Positions 30,571 to 42,192 of a stretch of 64,000 nt of DNA are shown here, piece after piece. Every line of letters begins with the position of its first letter. Position 1 is the first letter of the stretch. A program made the translations under genes and the position numbers. The stretch comes from Saussurea involucrata. Taxonomy: Eukaryota; Streptophyta; Magnoliopsida; Asterales; Asteraceae. The DNA lies in assembly GCA_033807775.1 (NCBI GenBank), contig CM066321.1:41082850-41146849 (forward strand). Reading direction: 5' to 3'. The notes beneath the pieces are model-generated. The model did not search any database, had not been told where the DNA came from, and saw only the letters and a list, made by a program, of their open reading frames with translations.

Positions 30571-31799
30571 TGTAACAACCCAAATCCCATATACACAACA
30601 AATCACATATGTAACATAACATTGACATAACAAACGAACATCATATTACAAGTACGGTCCCGTAGTCTTTTACAATCAGAAGAAGTCATTCTACTACAAA
30701 CTTCATACTAAATACATACATAACATTTAACCATTATAATACAACTGCTAAACATGTCAAATTCTTCATCATATATCCCTTCACAAAAGCCATTCCTCGA
30801 TTACTCTAATTACTTGCCCTTACCCGATCCGCCACCTGGAATACATATTTTAAAACAAAATGAGGGTTAGACCTAATGGTCTAAGTGAGAAAATCCCTGT
30901 TAATTTGAAACCATTTATATAACTTCATTCATATAAATCACACAGCACAATCAAATATATCAATTTGAACTCACACATCCTGTACCTTCCCTTCTCATTT
31001 CTCCTGGCCATATTAGTTGCTAGCAAGCCAACTAATAATTTACAACGTTGTACAACATCTACAGCCAAGCAACGCTATACAGGTTCTATAGCCAAACACA
31101 CCGGTCCTACGTCCGGCCAACGTATTATAACATAGTATAATACTCATGTAAATATAATACCTCAATATATTATAATTCACATATATCACACATATAAACC
31201 AATAACCACCAATTATCACATTTCCAAACCATACGTATATGTATTCCAGTTGAAAATACTTTTTAAGTAAAACTCACCAGTTTTGATTATTACACACGCT
31301 CGCAAGCTCCTTTCAAACTGGTCTTATCTCTTACCACGACTTCCACAGAATCTAAAACAATTTAAGGTACATATACCGCTTTACTAGCCAATATATAAAG
31401 CATACCAGATCCTGTTCTCAGCTGTATCACTAATCTTAAACACTACCGGGACTACACAAAGTACCGGGGCTTCTCAGTACCGGGACTTTAGCAATACCGG
31501 GAGTTCACTATACCGGAAGTCGACACTACCGGGAGTCGACACTACCGGGAGTCGACTATACCGGGACTCCACACTACCGGGAGTCGACCATACCGGAAGT
31601 CGACCATACCTGGAGTCTACCATACCGGGAGTCTACCATACCGGGAGTCTACCGAGACTTCCCCGAGACTCTCAAGAACACAGTCGGTTCCATTTTCTCA
31701 GAAATCGATTGAGACTAACACTAAACAATGAAAGCGACGTTTCTAAACCGATAGATATCTTCTACTCATGATTATAAACACAAAATATAAAGGGACTTA
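30571..31799 (-). repeat. 3' LTR of element F, first part
   Basis: Matches 45203-46395 closely. Predicted leader exon 2 is 31278-31351, with acceptor TTGTTTTAG (the partner LTR has TTTCAG). G is inserted at the ACTTA of the predicted first donor GAG/GTAAGT. The remainder of the LTR is at 40018-40320. Confidence 0.92.
31441..31665 (-). repeat. CCGGGAGTCGAC minisatellite in LTR F
   Basis: Units of about 14-15 bp, TACCGGGAGTCGACAC and TACCGGGAGTCTACCA types, with palindromic GTCGAC and near-palindromic CCGG cores. It lies in predicted intron 1. The right LTR array (46074-46266) lacks about two units, so the array changes length faster than its surroundings. Confidence 0.9.
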
Positions 31800-32562
31800 T
31801 GTAACGTCCCCGATTTCCAAATATACAAATAACATATTTTCATGCCATAATATTATCAAAAGATACATTATATATAACACGTTCGGTCCCAAAGTCTAGG
31901 TAACATAAAAATAAACGAGTACAAATTTTTCACGAAATACAATACATGTTGATTAATAACCAAGTCATGGGTTCAAAACATAGTTATGTCATCAACACAA
32001 AAGTCTTCCCAAGAGATATCCACGGCATAAACTTTTCACTTGCCCTTACCCGATCCACCACCTGGAATACATATTTTTAAAACAGAAAAATGAGGGTTAG
32101 ACCTAATGGTCCAGTGAGAAAATCCCTGTCAGTTGAAACTTGCCAAGAATCCAATTAAATAAAACCTTTTTATACAAACACACATATATCACACGTAATT
32201 AAATACCAACCAAGACTTGCGATTCGTATCCACTCATTCCCCCTTATTCCTCCACAATTGGCCACACTAGTGGTTGCAAGCCAACTAGTCAATTCACTCT
32301 GCTGTACAACATCTACAGTAAACACGTCTGTCCGCTTACCGGAACCCGGCAACACACCGGTCCGCACCTCGGATCCCGGCCCCGTATTCTTGCAGAATAC
32401 TCATATAATTACAGTATACCATCATGTATATAAACATTTCAATAAAAACACATAATCACATTATGTATCACATTCTCAATCCATACATATCCATTTCATA
32501 TAGATATATAAATCACATATATATGTATTCCAGTTGAAAAATATTTTTAAAATAAAACTCAC

Positions 32563-32631
32563 CTGAATGCTTTTCCAAGTTCTCCAAAAATCTCTTCAAC
32601 AAGTCCCACTTTTATCTTTGAATTTTACTAT
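32563..32631 (-). other. predicted leader exon 2 of LTR G (69 nt)
   Basis: Flanked by AACTATTTCAG and CAG/GTGAGTTTTA on the minus strand. The identical 69-nt unit is at 39139-39207. Confidence 0.6.
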
Positions 32632-32686
32632 CTGAAATAGTTAATTAACAAGAATACACCTCATTAATAAATCTGAATTTTAACAC

Positions 32687-32902
32687 TTTTCGCAAACCAC
32701 AGCTTGCGAATTCCTCGCTTTTCGCAACCCACTGTTGCGAAAACTAAAGAACTCGCAACCCACTGTTGCGAAAACCTTAGAACTCGCAACCCACTGTTGC
32801 GAAAATCTTAGAACTCGCTACCCATTGTTGCGAAAACCTTACTTCTCGCAACCTACTGTTGCGAAAACCCTACTTCTCGCAACCTACTGTTGCGAAAACC
32901 TG
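32687..32902 (-). repeat. palindromic TTCGCAAC minisatellite in LTR G
   Basis: Units of about 30 bp, CTCGCAAC-CCACT-GTTGCGAAAA, an inverted repeat with an 8-bp stem. There is one more unit here than in the partner array at 39263-39445. It lies in predicted intron 1. The stem sequence resembles that of the E array although the LTRs differ. Confidence 0.9.
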
Positions 32903-33473
32903 CAAAATTACTGTTCATCGTCTTTTTAATTAAGCTTAGCCAAAAACGACTTTCATTCTAATATTTACCCAGAAATCGTACTTTTAAGCTTAGACTTCCC
33001 AAAACATCCATTTTTTTAACAAAACCCACCTAAAAACTTAACTAGCAACTCAAGAACACTTTTAAGAAATTAAAACACATACAAGGATGGATTTGTTACC
33101 TTGCTTACATCAGTTTGGTCCTTAAATTACAGCAGCATACTCTTTATTTCTTCCTTCTTCTTTCCCTTAATCTCTCTCTCTCTCGATTTCCTTCTCTCTC
33201 TCTCTAAACCGAACACACTACACACTAATACTTAGGATATTTTCTCTTAAAAAAAAGGACACCTATCCTTACTAAAATAGGAAGTCGATTTTTGGCTAAA
33301 GAGGTTTGGATAAAAGACCAAACAAACCTTAAACTTATCTCACTTGGCAATAAATACCCTAAACTTTCAAATAAAAATTAAAACTTACCCCTAACTTCTT
33401 ACTCCATAAAACACTAACATAAAACTTATAAAATTTTTCAAATTTAAATTAGATAAAATACCTGGTTATTAGA

Positions 33474-33492
33474 ACATCTCCCCCTTAAAAGA
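33474..33492 (-). other. polypurine tract of element G
   Basis: On the minus strand TTTTAAGGGGGAGATGT leads into the LTR, preceded by GAATTCCAGGACGAAATTC. Confidence 0.8.
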
Positions 33493-33512
33493 ATTTCGTC
33501 CTGGAATTCAAT

Positions 33513-35714
33513 TTAAGCGAACAGATGAGGGTATTTGGTTCTCATCTCTGACTCCGATTCCCATGTTGCATCCTGACCTCTATGATGTTTCCACATAACT
33601 TTCACTTGCCTGTTTTCTTTGTTTCGCAACACTTTAACTTTGTGATCAACTATGGCTTCCGGTTCTTCCACGTAGTTCAACCTTTCATCAACTTGAATAT
33701 CTGGTAGAGAGACAGCCTGTTCTGGCGTAACCAAACATTTCTGAAAGTTCGATACATGAAACGCGTTGTGGATACGGCTTAACTCTATCGGTAGATCCAA
33801 TCGGTAAGCTACTTCACCAATTCTTTCTGTAATTGCAAACGGTCCAATATACCTCGGGCTAAGTTTACCTTGTCTTCCAAATCTAACGACTCCTTTCCAA
33901 GGCGAGACTTTCAACATCACGAAATCCCCAACTTGAAACTCTAACGGTTTCCGGCGTCTATCTGCGTAGCTTTTTTGTCTGTCTTGAGCCACTTTCAAAC
34001 GTCCTCGGATCTGAGTAACCTTATACGCGGTTAGCTGGACTATTTCTGGTCCCGCTAATTGTTTCTCTCCCACTTCATTCCAACACAGAGGCGTTCGACA
34101 TTTTCTACCATACAATACTTCAAACGGTGCCGTTTGAATGCTGGAATGATAACTGTTGTTGTAGGCAAATTCGATCAACGGTAGATGTTTATCCCACGAT
34201 CCCCCAAAATCAACTATACAAGCCTGGATCATATCTTCTAAAGTCTGGATTGTTCTTTCACTCTGACCGTCGGTTTGAGGATGGTATGCTGCACTTAACT
34301 TTATATGCGTCCCCATCTCCCTTTGAAAGCTTCTCCAAAATCTCGAAGTAAAACGACTATCCCGATCAGAAATAATCGAGATTGGAACCCCATGTCGAGT
34401 TACTATTTCATCAATATATAATTTGGCTAAGCGTTCCATCGAATCAGTTTCCTTTATTGGTAAGAAATGAGCAGACTTCGTCAATCTGTCAACAATTACC
34501 CAAATAGAATCAAATCCCTTCGAAGTCCTTGGTAGCTTAGTGATGAAGTACGTAGTAATCTGCTCCCATTTCCACATCGGTATTTCCAATCGCTGCAACT
34601 GACCAAATGGCCTTTGATGTTCAATCTTTACCTTCTTGCACGTATTACAATCTTCCACATGCTTAGCAACACTTCTCTTAATCCCCGGCCACCAATAAAA
34701 TTGTTTCAAATCTCTATACATCTTATTCGTACCTGGATGAATAGAGAAACAAGATTTATGAGCTTCTTGTAGAACACGATCGCGTAACCCACCCAAACGA
34801 GGCACCCAAATTCTGCTCCCCAAACACAACAACCCGCGATCATCTTTTTCTAGTAATTCTGACAACCCCACTAATCGTTCTGACTTCAGATGTTCTTCTT
34901 GAAACGCTTCTATTTGACACTTTTGCAATTCTTTAAAGATACTCGGTAGAAGTTCAGCCCTTATCGAAATAACTCTTATTGTTCCACTCCTTTCCTGACG
35001 ACTCAAGGCATCGGCCACCACATTCGCCTTTCCCGGATGATAGAGAATTTCACAATCGTAATAATTCACCAATTTCAGCCATCTCCTTTGCCTCATATTC
35101 AATTCTTTCTGGTCGAAAAGATGTTGGAGACTCTTGTGATCAGTAAAAATCTGACATTTGGTACCATAAAGATAATGTCTCCAAATCTTCAATGCGAACA
35201 CCACTGCTGCTAATTCCATATCGTGTGTAGGGTACTCCCGTTCATGATCTTTCAACTGATGAGAAGCATACGCAATCACCCTCCCACGCTGCATAAGTAC
35301 ACATCCTAATCCTAGTTTAGAAGCATCACTGTAGACAACAAAATCTTCTGAACCTTCTGGCAATGCTAAAATCGGCGCGCTGCAGAGTCTCTCCTTCAGT
35401 ATCCTGAATGCTCCATCCTGTTCTGCTTTCCATTCAAACTTCAGATTCTTTCGAGTCAACTTAGTAAGAGGTGTAGCAATACGAGAGAAGTCCTTTATAA
35501 ACTTTCGGTAATACCCATCTAAACCCAGAAAACTACGTACTTCAGTCGGCGTCTTCGGCGGTTCCCATCTTTCAATCGCTTCCACTTTCGTCGGATCTAC
35601 TTGAATGCCTTTCTCTGAAACAACATGCCCCAAGAACTGAACTTCTCGCAACCAGAACTCACACTTTGAGAATTTAGCGTATAACTTTTCCTCCTTCAGT
35701 AACTCTAAAATCAA
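33513..35714 (-). pseudogene. pol: RT end, RNase H, integrase and chromodomain part of element G
   Basis: 733 open codons. RNase H has VVYSDASKLGLG, HDMELAAV and FTDHKSL. The integrase HHCC ends CNTCKKVKIEH. The first catalytic Asp is replaced: ITTYFITKLP, where D and F have DFITKLP. The second Asp (SDRDSRF) and the Glu (DGQSERT) remain. The C-terminus has a diverged chromodomain (VDHKVKVLRNKENRQVKVMW...WESESEM). A TGA at about 35743 (Arg to stop, in IYS-R-SKEDH) separates it from the RT core. Confidence 0.9.
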
Positions 35715-35744
35715 ATGAATATGTTGTGCGTGATCCTCTTTGGA

Positions 35745-36968
35745 TCAGGAATAGATAAGTATATCATCGATAAATACAAATACAAATTTATCGAGATAAG
35801 GCCTACATACCCGATTCATCAGATCCATAAAAGCGGCCAGAGCGTTCGTCAATCCAAATGGCATTACTAAGAACTCGTAGTGACCGTACCTCGTATGAAA
35901 AGCAGTCTTTAAAACGTCTTCTTCTTTAACCTTCAACTGATGGTAGCCAGACCTGAGATCAATCTTGGAGAAATAGCAAGCTCCAACTAACTGATCGAAG
36001 AGATCATCAATTCTAGGAAGTGGATACTTGTTCTTGATCGTGCGCTTATTCAGTTCCCGGTAGTCGATACACATTCTCATTGAGCTGTCTTTCTTTTTCA
36101 CAAACAACACTGGTGTACCCCACGGCGAAGAGCTAGGTCTGATGAAGCCTTTATCGGATAGGTCTTGCAGTTGCGTCATCATCTCTTTCATCTCTGGAGG
36201 AGCAAGTCGGTATGGTGCACGAGCAATAGGAGCGGCTCCAGGTATCAGGTCTATGCCAAACTCTACTTGCCTATCAGGACGGAGACTATTCAAGTCCCCG
36301 GGAAAAACCTCTGGGAACTCACTAACAATAGGAATATCTTCCAACCTATTCTTTTCAGGCCTACTATCTATCACATAGGCTAAGTAACTCGGGCAACCCT
36401 TGCTGACACACTTACGGGCTTCTATCATAGAAATAAGACAAGACTGATGATTGCTAAGATCACCATAAATCACCACTGATCTCTTATCAGGTAGAACAAC
36501 ATTAATTATCTTCTTATCACAAACTATGCTAGCCTGATTCTTAGCTAACCAATCCATTCCTACTACCACATCAAATTCGATCAAGGCTATAGGAAATAAT
36601 CGTATTGGTACACCATAACCCTCTATATCAATCACACAGCCATCAAATACTTCTTTTACCGACACCTGATTATCATTCGCAGTGTCTACCAGCAAAGCAT
36701 GTTTTAACATTTTCGGCTCTAAATGCATGTGAGCAGCAAACGAAGGCGACACAAAGGATCGGTTTGCACCATAATCAAATAACACCTTAGCACGTGTAGA
36801 GTTTATGAAAAATGTACCTGTAACCACATCCGGAGTTTCCTCCGCTTCTTTAGCGGTCATTTGGAACGTACGACCCCTTGCTTTCGGCGGTTCTATCCTT
36901 GGAATTACGGGGCTGGAACTTGCTGGTTTCCTGATAATCCACCCTGTTGTATTTTTCTTTGCGGACAA
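35745..36968 (-). pseudogene. pol: protease and RT part of element G
   Basis: The protease motif is FDYGANRSF instead of FDSGANRSF; the catalytic Asp is kept but the conserved Ser is Tyr. RT follows (PYRLAPPEMKEM, RMCIDYRELN, SKIDLRSGYHQL, FVFIDDILIYS) to a TGA. A frameshift near 36920 joins it to the gag frame 36905-37888. Confidence 0.9.
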
Positions 36969-38112
36969 TGTGGCTGAAGATGATCCGGAGAATTACATGT
37001 GTAGCAAAACCGCGTAACGCGACAATCTTTAGAAACATGCCCGGTCTTCCCACACCTATAGCAAACCCGCGATTCACTCTGACAGTTTACTTGATGAACA
37101 TGGTGGCACTTCGGACAAGGTCTTTCCATTGGTCGAAAAGGTGCACGGTTATCGAACTTCTGAAATCTGGGCTTCTTCGGATCGTGAGGTGGTCCTTCCC
37201 ATTTTATTTTCCCCATACTCCTATCACTGGCATCCCTTCTGTCATCTCGTTCCACATTTTCAGCCGCGTCCACTGCGGCTGTAAAGGTATCTGGCCTTGT
37301 TGCAGTAACCAATCTTCTGACTTCCGAATTGAGCCCATAGATGTATCTGTCCATCTTCAATTTCTCTGTAGAAACATAATATCCCGCAAAACGAGATTTC
37401 TCTAAGAACCTTGCGGTATAGTCTCTTACTGACAAATTTCCTTGTTGCAAACTCATAAATTCCTCTTCCAGTTGTCTGACAGCTGCTTGTGGACAGAAGT
37501 GTTGTGTGAAAACTAAAACAAATTCTTCCCAAGGGAAAGTAGAATATATGTCTGCTCCTTCGGATTCCATATGAGCCTCCCACCAATACAAGGTATCACC
37601 CTTCAACATTGCTGTTCCATACAGTACTCTATCCTCCTCAGCACACTTACTTGTCTTGAATATAGCTTCCATTTCCTTCAGCCACCTCATTGCTTTCACT
37701 GGATCCCGGTCTCCTAAATACGTAGGGGGTTTGCAACCAAGAAACATCTTATAATCACACTTCTTCGTTATTGGTAAAACAGTAGGGGTGATTGGCATTT
37801 CGACTTCTTGTTCCGGACCTGGTGGATCAGCTTCACTGTTTCGACTTCGTTCAATCATTGCTTGTATACTAGCCTGTAACCTTCCCATTTTAGCAGTCCG
37901 GTCTTCTCACGTAACAAACTCTGTACCTTGAGTTCTTCCCCGGTTCGGCCCCATGTTCCACCCCCAGTTCTACCTCCAGTTCTACCTCCAGTTCTGCCTC
38001 CAGTTCTGCCTCTACCACGATCTCCTCCTCTTCCCCCCTGTTCCTATTGGTGGGTTTTCTTCACCCGGATTCCCTCCTCCCCTCCGAATCCTCTGTCTAG
38101 TGCCACTCGCCA
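36905..38112 (-). pseudogene. gag: gag of element G
   Basis: Starts MASGTRQRIRRGGG at 38112. A frame change lies within a G run near 38035, and another in the Gly/Arg/Thr-rich repeat. From 37888 it is open: MGRLQASIQAMIERSRNSEA, capsid motifs CKPPTYLGDRDPVKAMRW and YWWEAHM, FCPQAAVRQLEEEFMSLQQG, then knuckles CYRCGKTGHVSKDC and CYTCNSPDHLQPHC. It ends out of frame with the protease. Confidence 0.88.
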
Positions 38113-38360
38113 TTCTGTAGATTCGAACAAGGTTAATATACACATAAGCATATACCCCATATAACAAGGTATTCCAGTTCAAACATGCACCTGTAAAAAC
38201 ATAATTACACTGGCCAAGTGTAATTCGAAATTACCTTACATGATGTTCTTTCTACCTTTCATACTTAGTAATCCCCAGGTTCTATCATATTAGGGACATC
38301 CTACTTCACATGCAGTTTAAGTCTAGGTACGAATATTTATACCTAAATCTCTTAAACTAA

Positions 38361-38373
38361 GGCTCTGATACCA
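38361..38373 (-). other. primer-binding site of element G
   Basis: TGGTATCAGAGCC on the minus strand, two bases from the LTR. Met-tRNA type. Confidence 0.9.
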
Positions 38374-38375
38374 TT

Positions 38376-40012
38376 TGTAACGTCCCCGATTTCCAAATAT
38401 ACAAATAACATATATTCATGCCATAATATTATCAAAAGATACATTATATATAACACGTTCGGTCCCAAAGTCTAGGTAACATAAAAATAAACGAGTACAA
38501 ATTTTTCGCGGAATACAATACATGTTGATTAATAACAAAGTCATGGGTTCAAAACATAGTTATGTCATCAACACAAAAGTCTTCACAAGAGATATCCACG
38601 GCATAAACTTTTCACTTGCCCTTACCCGATCCACCACCTGGAATACATATTTTTAAAACAGAAAAATGAGGGTTAGACCTAATGGTCCAATGAGAAAATC
38701 CCTGTCAGTTGAAACTTGCCAAGAATCCAATTAAATAAAACCTTTTTATACAAACACACATATATCACACGTAATTAAATACCAACCAAGACTTGCGATT
38801 CGTATCCACTCATTCCCCCTTATTCCTCCACAATTGGCCAAACTAGTGGTTGCAAGCCAACTAGTCAATTCACTCTGCTGTACAACATCTACAGTAAACA
38901 CGCCCGTCCGCTTACCGGAACCCGGCAACACACCGGTCCGCACCTCGGATCCCGGCCCCGTATTCTTGCAGAATACTCATATAATTACAGTATACCATCA
39001 TGTATATAAACATTTCAATAAAAACACATAATCACATTATGTATCACATTCTCAATCCATACATATCCATTTCATATAGATATATAAATCACATATATAT
39101 GTATTCCAGTTGAAAAATGTTTTTAAAATAAAACTCACCTGAATGCTTTTCCAAGTTCTCCAAAAATCTCTTCAACAAGTCCCACTTTTATCTTTGAATT
39201 TTACTATCTGAAATAGTTAATTAACAAGAATACACCTCATTAATAAATCTGAATTTTAACACTTTTCGCAACCCACAACTTGCGAATTCCTCACTTTTCA
39301 CAACCCACTGTTGCGAAAACCTTAGAACTCGCAACCCACTGTTGCGAAAACCTTAGAACTCGCAACCCACTGTTGCGAAAACCTTACTTCTCGCAACCTA
39401 CTGTTGCGAAAACCCTACTTCTCGCAACCTACTGTTGCGAAAACCTGCAAAATTACTGTTCATCGTCTTTTTAATTAAGCTCAGCCAAAAACGACTTTCA
39501 TTCTAATATTTACCCAGAAATCGTACTTTTAAGCTTAGACTTCCCAAAACATCCATTTTTTAACAAAACCCCCCTAAAAACTTAACTAGCAACTCAAGAA
39601 CACTTTTAAGAAATTAAAACACATACAAGGATGGATTTGTTACCTTGCTTACATCAGTTTGGTCCTTAAATTACAGCAGCATACTCTTTATTTCTTCCTT
39701 CTTCTTTCCCTTAATCTCTCTCTCGATTTCCTTCTCTCTCTCTCTAAACCGAACACACTACACACTAATACTTAGGATATTTTCTCTTAAAAAAAGGACA
39801 CCTATCCTTACTAAAATAGGAAGTCGGTTTTTGGCTAAAGAGGTTTGGATAAAAGACCAAACAAACCTTAAACTTATCTCACTTGGCAATAAATACCCTA
39901 AACTTTCAAATAAAAATTAAAACTTACCCCTAACTTCTTACTCCATAAAACACTAACATAAAACTTATAAAAAATTTCAAATTTAAATTAGATAAAATAC
40001 CTGGTTATTACA
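38376..40012 (-). repeat. 5' LTR of element G
   Basis: 1637 bp. All four predicted splice sites are intact: intron 1 39208-39643 and intron 2 38638-39138 on the minus strand, with exon 2 at 39139-39207. The array 39263-39445 is one unit shorter than in the partner. Confidence 0.94.
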
Positions 40013-40017
40013 ACTTA

Positions 40018-40320
40018 CCTCAAAATCGTTTCTAACCCAATCGATTGATGCTCAAACTGTAACTTTCTTCTTTCGCTTTCTTCGCCTCCAAAACTCCCGC
40101 ATACACACACTCTTTCTATTTTAGGTATGTGAATACTATCTGTTGCTTAAGAGGTAATATCAAACCACTACTTACCACATGGACCTTGAACTTCTCAAAT
40201 TTAACCCAAACACCCCTAAACTCAAATTTTTTCCCAAACATACCCTAAACATCTAACTTTAAAGTTATCTTTATTTAACGGAAAGAGGTTTTAACTAACG
40301 GACTTACCGGAGGTATTACA
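40018..40320 (-). repeat. 3' LTR of element F, second part
   Basis: Remainder of the F LTR after G. It starts with the exon-1 side of the donor (CCTCAAAATCG on the plus strand) and ends GGTATTACA. It is followed by the polypurine tract TTTTTAAGGGGGAGATGA on the minus strand (40321-40339). Confidence 0.9.
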
Positions 40321-40359
40321 TCATCTCCCCCTTAAAAAGAATTCCGTCCCGGAATTCAG

Positions 40360-41079
40360 TTAAGTGAAAAGGTGAGGGTATTTGGCTCTCATTTCCGTCT
40401 CTGATTCCCACATGGCATCCTGACCTCTATGATGCCTCCACTGAACTTTCACTTGCCTGATCTCCTTATTCCGCAGCACTTTAACTTTACGATCAACTAT
40501 AGCTTACGGGTCTTCCACATAATTCAGTTTTTCGTCGACTCGGGTATCTGGTAGAGAGACTGCCTGGTCTGGATTAACCAAACACTTTCGGAAGTTCGAT
40601 ACATGAAACGCATTATGGATTCTGCTCAAGTCTGGTGGAAGATCTAATCGGTAAGCGACTTCACCGATCTTTTCTGTTATTGCAAATGGTCCAATATACC
40701 TAGGGCTAAGTTTACCTTGTCGTCCAAATCTGATGACTCCTTTCCACGGCGAAACCTTTAACATTACGTAATCCCCAACTTGAAATTCCAATGGCTTTCG
40801 GCGTCGGTCAGCGTAGCTTTTCTGTCTGTCTTGAGCCACTTTCAATCGTTCACGGATCTGAGTAACCTTATCGGCGGTTAACTGAACTATTTCCGGCCCC
40901 GCTAACTGTTTCTCTCCCACTTCGTTCCAACATAGAGGCGTTCGGCATTTCCTACCATACAGTACTTTGAACGGTGCCGCTTGTATGCTGGAATGATAAC
41001 TGTTGTTGTAAGCGAATTCGATCAATGGTAAATGCTTATCCCACGATCCCCCAAAATCAACAATGCAAGCCCGGAGCAT
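40360..41079 (-). pseudogene. pol: integrase C-terminus and chromodomain of element F
   Basis: Open from 41079 to 40504: MLRACIVDFGGSW, LYGRKCRTPLCWNEVG, VGDYVMLKVSPWKG and HNAFHVSNFRKCL. A TAA replaces Glu (GAA) near 40504, after which IVDRKVKVLRNKE and the chromodomain-like end continue to about 40360. Another TAA for Glu precedes the segment (QTL-E-DML). Confidence 0.87.
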
Positions 41080-41082
41080 ATC

Positions 41083-42156
41083 TTATAAGGTCTGAATTGT
41101 TCGTTCACTTTGCCCATCTGTTTGGGGATGATACGCCGTACTTAACATTATCTGTGTCCCCATTTCCCTTTGAAAACTTCTCCAAAATCTTGAAGTAAAA
41201 CGATTATCACGATCAGAAATGATAGAGATTGGAACTCCATGTCGAGTTACTATTTCGTCAATGTATAACTTAGCCAATCGCTCCATCGAATCGGTTTCCT
41301 TTATCGGTAGAAAGTGTGCAGACTTTGTCAATCTGTCGACGATCACCCAAATAGAATCAAATCCCTTCGGAGTCCTTGGTAGCTTCGTGATGAAATCCGT
41401 GGTAATCTGCTCCCACTTCCACATAGGTATTTCCAGCCGTTGTAGTTGACCAAACGGCTTTTGGTGTTCGATCTTTACTTTCTTACAAGTATCACATCTT
41501 TCCACATACTGAGCAATCCCTCTTTTTATCTCCGGCCACCAATAGAATCGCTTTAGGTCTTTATACATCTTGTTTGTACCTGGATGAATAGAGAAACGGG
41601 ATTGATGAGCTTCTTGTAGAACACGATCACGTAACCCACCCAAACGAGGTACCCACACTCTGTTTCCCAGACACAATAACCCACGATCATCTTTTACTAA
41701 CAATGCTGACATCCCCGCTAACCGTTCTGATTTCAGATATTCATCCTGATAAGCCTCCACTTGACACTTCTGCAATTCGTCAAATATGTTGGGTAGGAGT
41801 TCAGTTCGTAGCGAAATAACTTTTATTGTTCCACTCCTTTCTTGACGACTCAGCGCATCTGCCACCATATTCGCCTTTCCCGGGTGATAAAGGATTTCAC
41901 AGTCGTAATCATTCAGCAATTCCTGCCATCTCCTTTGTCTCATATTTAGTTCCTTCTGATCAAAGAGGTGTTGGAGACTCTTATGATCAGTATATATCTG
42001 ACACTTGGAACCATACAAATACTGTCTCCAAATCTTTAACGCGAAGACAACTGCTGCAAGCTCCATGTCGTGCGTAGGATACTGTCTTTCATGATCTTTT
42101 AATTGTCGAGAAGCATAAGCAATAACTTTCCAACGCTGCATAAGCACACATCCCAA
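41083..42156 (-). pseudogene. pol: RNase H and integrase core of element F
   Basis: 357 codons. RNase H has HDMELAAVV and YTDHKSLQHLF, then the zinc region HPGTNKMYKDL...CDTCKKVKIEH. The intact catalytic triad is TDFITKLP (Asp), SDRDNRF (Asp), DGQSERT (Glu). Closed at both ends by Glu-to-TAA changes, at about 41082 and about 42193. Confidence 0.9.
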
Positions 42157-42192
42157 TCCCAGTTTGGATGCATCACTATAAACAACAAAGTC

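Larger units (their letters stand above)
31800..33473 (-). repeat. 3' LTR of element G
   Basis: TGTAACGTCCCC at one end. The other end reads GGTTATTAGA where the partner has GGTTATTACA, a substitution in the terminal dinucleotide. Predicted splice sites on the minus strand are donor AAG/GTAACA (33099), acceptor ATTTCAG (32632), donor CAG/GTGAGT (32562) and acceptor ATTCCAG (32062). Confidence 0.94.
31800..40012 (-). mobile_element. Tekay-type gypsy element G, innermost insertion
   Basis: 8.2 kb with LTRs 31800-33473 and 38376-40012, flanked by perfect ACTTA duplications (31795-31799, 40013-40017). Primer site, gag, protease, RT, RNase H, integrase, chromodomain-like tail and polypurine tract are all present on the minus strand. 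The LTRs are nearly identical by eye, so it is the youngest full element in the window, although its genes are already damaged. Confidence 0.95.

Noticed and set aside
32258..32455. 65-codon ORFs on both strands, repeated at 38834-39031, and 64-codon ORFs over the TCGCAAC array
   Set aside because: LTR sequence of element G; frames come from repeats and carry no domain.
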